From contig JAUJYZ010001375.1 in the NCBI GenBank assembly GCA_033675265.1, forward strand, positions 1-64,000: DNA of 64,000 bases. The letters run 5' to 3'. A program made the position numbers and the translations under genes. Under the pieces are notes generated by a model that was given only the letters and a program-made list of their open reading frames with translations, had not been told where the DNA came from and did no database searches. Positions 59,301 to 64,000 of this stretch are shown one piece after another (position 1 is the first letter of the stretch; every line of letters begins with the position of its first letter). The stretch is from Actinostola sp. cb2023 (taxonomy: Eukaryota > Cnidaria > Anthozoa > Actiniaria > Actinostolidae).

Positions 59301-62300
59301 TGAAGTTGTCTGTGCTGTTACAGCTATGCTGTATTTGGCTTCCAATAGTGAATTGATCAACATGCCCTAAATTTTTTCTCATAAGGGCAAAAAATCAAAT
59401 TGGTTTTCTGTTGCGGAGACTACAATTTTGTTGCGGAGACTACAACTTTTGAGAGGTAAATCTAAAATGTTAGGTATAATTTGAGCCAAACTGATAAAAG
59501 TATAAGAGCAAATTTCTAGATTCATGTCTTCTCTGTATGTGAGAACAAAATACAGCAGAATCCACTGTTTTGTGGCTTAGTACAACCACTTTGCACTACA
59601 TGTTTACCATTCTCAACCAATATTAGGAGACTGGGCACTAGTAAACTTCTGAGCATACATGTATGCAGTTCACATTTTTAACTCGTGGATTGAAAATCCT
59701 CGAGTTATTGGTGTGGGTCTGAATATGCTAATGTATCACTCACTAGAGTAACATTGTAAACTTCTGAGCCTTAGAATTCTTGACCAGCGTAAGTAAGTGC
59801 CGGCCGGGGAGATTGAGGCGAGTGGAATAGGAGAGGGTTGGGGATAGCTTAGGGGGAGGCCAAGGGGAGAAAGGATTGGAACGCTTAGTACCTATAAATT
59901 GTGTATGTCTTTGTACCATTTATATGGGAGCTTTTATGGAATCTTTTTCTGACGTCAAAATGATCACGAGTGGCCGTCAAACCGTCATTTTACTTGCTCA
60001 AAACTTCAATTTTAGATCGGTGAAGTCTAAATATCTGTCAAATATAAGTTACTTATAAACAAACAAACAAATGTCATCTAGTTGCTTGAAGAAAAACTAA
60101 CAGACTTTGAAAGTTAGGCTCGAACATTTTGTAGATCTTGACAGCCACTACGTCACACGTACAGTCTGTAAAACCTCCCATACAAAAAGGTATCTTTCCC
60201 CCAATCGATGTGGGACATTGTCAAATCAAAACACTACGCATGATCACTAATTCTTTGCACAATCGTCAGATTGTAGAGCGAATGGGATGTCTTTACAAAA
60301 TGATATTATCAAACCTGGTGTGTGTCTGTTTAGCGGGGTTTTGTACGGCCGAATATCTCGCACATGAATGCATGTTCATGAAAACCTACCGCAAGCCAAA
60401 CAAGCCATCGGCGAATGTATTGTGTTAAGGTCAGCGGGTATTACCACAAATCTATAAAAACGAAAAAAACCTTCATCAGTTCTCAGGCGGATATTACCTT
60501 AGTCTGATGGAAATTTAGTGAATGACGTTGTAATCCAAGAATCTTTAAAAAAGTACGAAGCGAAAGTGGCTCGACATGAAAAAAACCTTCCATCTAAAAG
60601 TGCAAAATGAAAGACTCAACGAAAAGACCTACAACATGCAAAATGCAAAGAACACACATGTCGATTTATTGAACGAAATGAGGGGGGCTCCCAGGATTAA
60701 TGATCGATTGCTGCTCTGTTTACAAAGGAAAACAATCCACGAGTTAGCCATAGGGCGCCTTTGATTAGAGTATTGTGGGTAATTATATTTGGCTCAATGA
60801 CAACTTTGTAAGGCATGTCAGACCTAAATTTCTCAGTGAATTTCACTTTCTCTAGCAGTACTGAAATGTTTTGATTTCTATTACATGATGTAGTCTCCGC
60901 AACGTAGTCTCCGCAACAGCACCATCATTTAAAATTGTTAATTGTGATGGGAATACATGCATTCAAGTTAAATGGTTTGGCATGTCACATTAAACCAGAT
61001 AGCATGCCATAAAGTTTAAGACAGACAGACACTGTAAATTATCCCAGATTCAGATTACTTGATGTGTAGTGTGGTATAATCGACTGGATCGAGCAAATTG
61101 ACAGAATCTGTACAATCATGTACTTGATTGCATTGTGTCTTTTACTCATTATAATATAGTAATTGAATTTTACTTAATATGATATTGTCACATTGAGCTC
61201 AAACTTCAAAATTTGTTCTTAACTGCTTAGTCCTTGTTGTTAATTGCTGCATTTGAATCAAAGTACCTGATGTAGTCTCCGCAACGTAGTCTCCGCAACA
61301 GCACCACCATTTATAATTATGGGTTATGATGGGAATATGAGGAATAGATGTTAAATGTTTTGGTATTTATATAAGCTAGATAGAAAGCCCTTTAATGTAA
61401 AGCAGACAGACATTTTAGATTTATCATAGATTCAGAGAACTTTTCACATTAGTGTGATGTATTGAAAATAAAGATTTTTCTGTGTAGTCTCCGCAACAGC
61501 CATATAACTTAGTGTGACATTCCAATCATGTGATTAGGGGTGAATCAGATACTACTCTTGTTCATAGCTCTAATAGACATCCACCATACAAAAGTGGAAT
61601 GAATCTCCTATGCAGTCTAGATTTCAAGATATGTAATGGGAAAAGTCTCTGAATGTAGTCTCCGCAACAGACGACTTACTGTGGAATGACCCATAAGTGT
61701 TATTGGCCAACAGCCATAGGCTGAGGCCAATAACATTTGCCAAGACATTGATTATTTGGATATCATCAAAACCGAATTCAATAATTGTTTGATTATACAT
61801 TGTCTATGTGGATTGACTTATAATACAAAGATATAAGCAAACCAACAACAACAAAAAACGAAGGAAAATGACAGCACTGTAGTATTAAACCTACAGATAA
61901 CAACCAATCCGCTGACCTACGCATGCTCGTTTTTGCAGATAACTGCCTACAGATAACCACCAGACTGCTGAAATGTCACTGGCGTGCAGTGATAGTTAGA
62001 ATTATCTGTAGGCTCTCGACCAATGAGAATACAGATACTGAGTACAATGTATAATAACAATTGATTTGTCAGTGGCGAGCAGGTTAATTATTTGCCGATG
62101 CCGAAGTATCATGGATTCTGTACTTATTTTGTTAAAACAATGCAGTTAAGATAAGATAAAAGATTACAACAGCTTCACAAAAGCCTTCCTTGTTTATAAG
62201 TTCTTTCAGATAGATTGTTACACTTGGTTATGTAGTGCATATACAATGTACATGTATTTATGTTGATATACATATGGTATAAGCTAATCTGGTAAAATTG

Positions 62301-63107
62301 TGTGATCTGATTGGTTGTTTAAGAGGACAAGATTCTGCGGTAATGCCAGTGGGCGATTACAATTTGTCATGTCTTGATAGCTACAAAGGAAAATAGCCTA
62401 CGGTTCGGACTGCACTGTCAAGACCAAAAATCATACTGCATGTACGTATCCAAAAACTATTTCTTCTAATCCCCCTTTCAAACCCAAGCAATTCCTTTGC
62501 ACCTCCCCATGCATCAGTATTATACATAGTTATTAAGTCAGCAGGAACTATTTACAGTTATCACATAAATTCATAAATATGCATAAATTTATTGAGAAAA
62601 TTCTACTTTACTAAAAAAACACTTATTATCAACAAAGCGGGGATAGAAAATAACGACGAAAAAACGGTAAAAGTGTTCAATAAGTTCTTGTAAGACTTAA
62701 AACAAAAGTCAGACAACAAAAGTAAAAGGTTAAGCTTATTCAATTTGAAGCTTAAGTGAAATAAATCCGATGTAGTTTATACTGTGGTGATAGAGCTGGC
62801 TTTTCTCATTGGACTAGCCAGTGGACTTTGTATTCGTAATGATAGTACATAATAATGGATACTTGGATAAATTCACTTCCGTAATCGATAGAACCTAAGC
62901 TTATATTAAAGGAAATCTTGATATCAGTGAGTTTGTTTACAGACCTACCTCATTATCTTTCGGCGATAGAAACCCTAAACATTCTCGACTCATGACTGGG
63001 ATATGTAAAGTATGAGATTCACCATGCAAACACCTGATTTGTAGCTTTCGGTGTGAGAAAATTGAACACATTTTCGACAAATTCGTCCACATCGACGAAG
63101 CCGCCAT
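44313..63107 (-). CDS. METTL15: METTL15: mitochondrial 12S rRNA N4-cytidine methyltransferase
   Basis: Homologue of bacterial RsmH. Three coding exons: 63107-62949 (53 codons, ends GAG/GTAGGT, phase 0), 56136-55695 (ends CAG/GTATGA, phase 1) and 44863-44313 (starts after GTCTCAG). The phases agree and give 383 residues, close to the usual length. The start MAASSMWTN leads into a likely mitochondrial targeting region, then HIPVMSRECL; DATFGAGGHS (S-adenosylmethionine site); LLDIGPSSMQLDDPSRGFSV and DGPLDMRMD (the RsmH signature); YGGEKDSGRISRAIIRARE; and LVVLSFHSVEDTIVKHFL near the C-terminus. It methylates one cytidine in small-subunit mitochondrial rRNA, so it is needed for mitoribosome assembly. 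Introns of 10.8 and 6.8 kb are almost wholly repeats. Confidence 0.88.
45464..45948. mobile_element. MITE with CAGGAGCCCATAAGTAGGAG ends and 19-bp satellite
   Basis: Perfect ends CAGGAGCCCATAAGTAGGAG (27 bp in all). The interior holds about 13 copies of a 19-bp unit (GCAGCAACTCGTTTTATTT) at 45591-45835. A related copy in the other orientation is at 63694-64000; a fragment of the end is at 47752. Confidence 0.85.
45955..48010. repeat. Possible larger element with inverted flanks
   Basis: 45965-46075 and 47870-47960 are inverted versions of each other (GCACCTTTTCGTAGTTTCCC, AAGCGAGGTCAGG). They may be the arms of one 2-kb element that encloses the tandem-repeat MITE at 46816-47412. Confidence 0.45.
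46816..47412. mobile_element. MITE with CAGTGGAACCCCG ends and 17-bp tandem repeat
   Basis: Inverted ends CAGTGGAACCCCG..TAACGGACAC. About seven copies of CCCCGGTATAACGGACA at 46846-46965; the motif GTTATAACGGACA recurs further in. Confidence 0.8.
48275..49835. mobile_element. MULE-like non-autonomous element, outer
   Basis: Inverted ends of about 70 bp starting CAATCTCGTCCCCAGAGCCC, flanked by perfect 9-bp direct repeats ATCATTCAC (48266-48274, 49836-49844). A 9-bp duplication is the mark of Mutator-type transposition. No transposase inside. Confidence 0.85.
48797..49684. mobile_element. MULE-like element of the same family, nested
   Basis: Ends CAATCTCGTCCCCAGAGCCT, with perfect 9-bp direct repeats AATAATGTA (48788-48796, 49685-49693). 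It was inserted inside the 48275-49835 element; ends of the two copies differ at several positions. Confidence 0.85.
49937..50079. mobile_element. Hairpin MITE
   Basis: Arms TTATT(G/C)GACGAGGTTGAGCA and GATTTGTCAGTGGCGAGC, close to perfect. The GTCAGTGGCGAGC part recurs at about 62078. Confidence 0.7.
50988..52475 (+). pseudogene. Protein remnant with 2A peptide and protease-like domain
   Basis: Broken frames in order: LEVKEAVDLCRREIMLYPRQ and SCGPTLKDVERFR, then an Asn/Ser/Lys repeat tract (50988-51320); a hydrophobic N-terminal-type segment SILVYILFIFFIVLMLLKIV (51458 on); a basic region ending YGSPQQMRIVKGLKRHIKVK (to about 52130); then DLNHRKVLCQSALCTDVEKN followed by PGP (52200-52223 covers DVEKNPGP), a perfect 2A StopGo motif. 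After it come SQGSIVVFGQTAGQQCVAMS and LCALIYN, which looks like the cysteine site of a papain-like protease seen in coral mobile elements. A TA insertion at about 52135 and a 76-78-bp duplication spoil the frame. The rest of the protease is missing. Confidence 0.55.
52129..52431 (+). repeat. Direct repeat of the 2A upstream half
   Basis: 52129-52206 (78 bp) and 52356-52431 (76 bp) match, except for one extra TA in the first copy and one T/A change. The second copy stops at TDV, before the EKNPGP core. Confidence 0.85.
52620..52760. repeat. Repeat end shared with 55497-55615
   Basis: GACCAATCACA(G/T)C(G/A)(T/C)GCGAAAC then CTCTATATT(C/T)AAGTC and CTAAAATTA occur in the same order at both sites. 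The left part has a GTGAATATTCACCATAAT repeat. Confidence 0.6.
53215..53656. mobile_element. G-rich MITE with AGGAGCGTAGCTAGGA ends
   Basis: Imperfect inverted ends AGGAGCGTAGCTAGGA and AAGGACGTAGCAAGGGGAG; G runs at 53243-53295 and 53589-53625. Confidence 0.55.
54224..55010. repeat. Dispersed repeat, copy 2 of the 14284 family
   Basis: Begins ATATAACGCACACTCTGATTGG and shares ordered blocks with 14284-15060, at clearly lower identity than the other repeat pairs here. Confidence 0.55.
55497..55615. repeat. Repeat end, partner of 52620
   Basis: See 52620-52760; lies about 80 bp before METTL15 exon 2 on the minus strand's 3' side. Confidence 0.55.
56546..59008. mobile_element. 2.46-kb element with TACCGTAAATGCTCGATT ends
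   Basis: Inverted ends TACCGTAAATGCTCGATT(T/A)AGCGC; both sides carry CGCTTATTGGAAGCAGGGCG motifs. A G run of about 30 (56599-56630) sits on the left and a 20-bp satellite (GGAAGGAGGGGATGCTTATT, about nine copies, 58700-58915) on the right. The 56802-58645 element is inserted in it. Confidence 0.75.
56802..58645. mobile_element. Second copy of the TCGGGC-ended element
   Basis: Matches the ends and flanks of the 2A-bearing element at 50268-53207. TGTTTTATTA occurs at both edges (left before CTCGGGC, right after GAGCGTCT), a possible 9-10-bp target duplication. A nested unit at 57056-57585 has ends GCTCTAGTAGCGTAAGTCGG. Confidence 0.55.
59010..61692. mobile_element. 2.68-kb element with nine subterminal repeats
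   Basis: Perfect 14-bp ends GGGTCATTCCACAG. GTTGCGGAGACTAC occurs three times on the left (59190, 59410, 59430) and six times inverted on the right (60890, 60904, 61272, 61286, 61484, 61656). A 96-codon open frame at 60138-60428 is not recognised and may be chance. Confidence 0.75.
61697..62065. repeat. Inverted copy of the 43196 repeat
   Basis: Same blocks as 43196-43600 in reverse complement, including GTAGGCTCTCGACCAATGAG and AAACCGAATTCAATAATTGT. It abuts the 59010 element. Confidence 0.7.
62066..62940. other. Intronic DNA, no further gene
   Basis: Start of METTL15 intron 1 on the minus strand. Contains a GTCAGTGGCGAGC repeat scrap near 62078; nothing else recognised. Confidence 0.45.
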
Positions 63108-63190
63108 TATTTTTATTCCAATTCGTTCCCAGTCTTTACCATATGAAACGTAAACAATCAATCTCGTACCCAGACTCTTCTCTTAATAAG

Positions 63191-63198
63191 TGACGTCA
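63191..63198. promoter_or_regulatory. CRE-like site upstream of METTL15
   Basis: Perfect TGACGTCA palindrome about 85 bp before the METTL15 ATG, in the right place for a proximal promoter site bound by CREB/ATF proteins. Confidence 0.35.
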
Positions 63199-63235
63199 TA
63201 GTAAAGGTTATACAGGAAAAGTATATATATACTCA

Positions 63236-63380
63236 TAGAGTGCAAACCATATGTCCATGAAATAGTACAATTACTAAATAGTACTAAATAGTGTTATCTC
63301 TATTGTTTTCTATTGTTTCATCAGTGCTATTTAGTACTAATTAGTTAGTACTGTTTCACGGACATATGGTTTGCACTCTA
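63236..63380. mobile_element. MITE with TAGAGTGCAAACCATATGTC ends
   Basis: Nearly perfect 26-bp ends starting TAGAGTGCAAACCATATGTC. The interior TAGTACTAAATAG is shared with 16440-16572. It lies about 130 bp upstream of METTL15. Confidence 0.75.
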
Positions 63381-63693
63381 TTGAATCGTCCTTATCTCTA
63401 TTTAGCAAATCGCATGCAGTCTTCCATTGTTTGTACTCTCTTATTGTTTCACTACGTACTAACATTGCTGCGGGAAGCGCACAGGGAGCCCAACATCATA
63501 CGTTTCTACGCACAGGGAGCCCAACACTGATCAAGTGGGCAAAAAAGGACCCAAAATCGACAACGTTTGTAACTTCTACAGTTTTAATCCAATGATAATG
63601 AAATCTGGCAACATGACAGCATATGTGAAGGCAACAAATCTATTCTTTTTCATTTTTTTCATTTTTATGATTTTTGGCGGGAAAATGACGTTA

Positions 63694-64000
63694 AGCAGGA
63701 GCCCATAAGTAGGAGCATCCATATGTAGCATTAAAATCTGTCACGGCGTTTGAACAAGTTTGGCTATTTTTAGAACACGAAATTGACCAATCACTGTTGC
63801 TGCAAATTAACGAGTTGCAGCAAATAAAACGAGTTGCTGCAAATAAAACGAGTTGCTGCAAATAAAACGAGTTGCTGCAAATAAAACGAGTTGCTGCAAA
63901 TAAAACTGAGTTGCTGCAAATTAACGAGTTGCAGCAAATAAAACGAGTTGCTGCAAATAAAACTGAGTTGCTGCAAATAAAACGAGTTGCTGCAAATAAA
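63694..64000. mobile_element. Second copy of the 19-bp satellite MITE, cut by the window end
   Basis: Begins CAGGAGCCCATAAGTAGGAG and carries at least ten copies of GAGTTGCTGCAAATAAAAC, the complement of the unit at 45591-45835. Confidence 0.85.

Noticed and set aside
59160..61675. GTTGCGGAGACTAC repeats as a CRISPR array
   Set aside because: Spacing is irregular, orientation differs on the two sides, and the DNA is clearly eukaryotic; they are transposon subterminal repeats.

Overview
The window is animal nuclear DNA, most likely from a cnidarian and probably a stony coral. It is AT-rich, its genes have introns with GT/AG splice sites, palindromes such as ACATGTACATGTA are scattered through it, and its main multi-copy gene families are ones I recognise from coral and anemone genomes. 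There is no operon structure, rRNA or tRNA. Only two host genes are secure. One is a METTL15-type mitochondrial rRNA methyltransferase in three coding exons (minus, 44313-63107). The other is a Myc-like bHLH-zipper factor (minus, 40561-41891). Two exons at 35455-35754 may belong to a PPP4R1-like gene.

Region 1 (1-13.6 kb) is a decayed, transposon-related gene (gene A). Its exons at 130-682, 9658-9875 and 11438-about 13584 encode an RNase H-like DDE core and a C-terminal cysteine-protease-like domain. Its first complete intron was about 115 bp until an 8,857-bp CACTA/EnSpm transposon (753-9609, CACTG termini, 3-bp target duplication CTA) landed in it. That transposon carries a DUF4218-like transposase remnant, a three-exon accessory gene whose splice phases all fit, and a two-exon protein kinase gene with every catalytic residue present.

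Region 2 (13.6-29.2 kb) is stacked non-autonomous elements. One 2.1-kb element (about 18501-20604) holds two apparently identical fragments, in opposite orientations, of the family gene that lies as a broken copy at 24397-27655 (gene B).

Region 3 (29.26-33.73 kb) is a 4.47-kb DNA transposon with perfect 28-bp terminal inverted repeats. It has a basic ORF1 and a 680-residue RNase H-like putative transposase, offset by one frameshift.

Region 4 (33.7-44.2 kb) holds foldback and minisatellite repeats, the PPP4R1-like exons, Myc, and a Penelope-like reverse transcriptase scrap. Region 5 (44.3-64 kb) is METTL15, whose two long introns are filled by nested elements: a pair of MULE-like elements one inside the other with perfect 9-bp target duplications, an element with a 2A (StopGo) motif ahead of a protease-like domain, an element with nine subterminal repeats, and 17-, 19- and 20-bp satellites.

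Splice joins and repeat boundaries were worked out by eye. Family names come from remembered motif patterns, not database searches.
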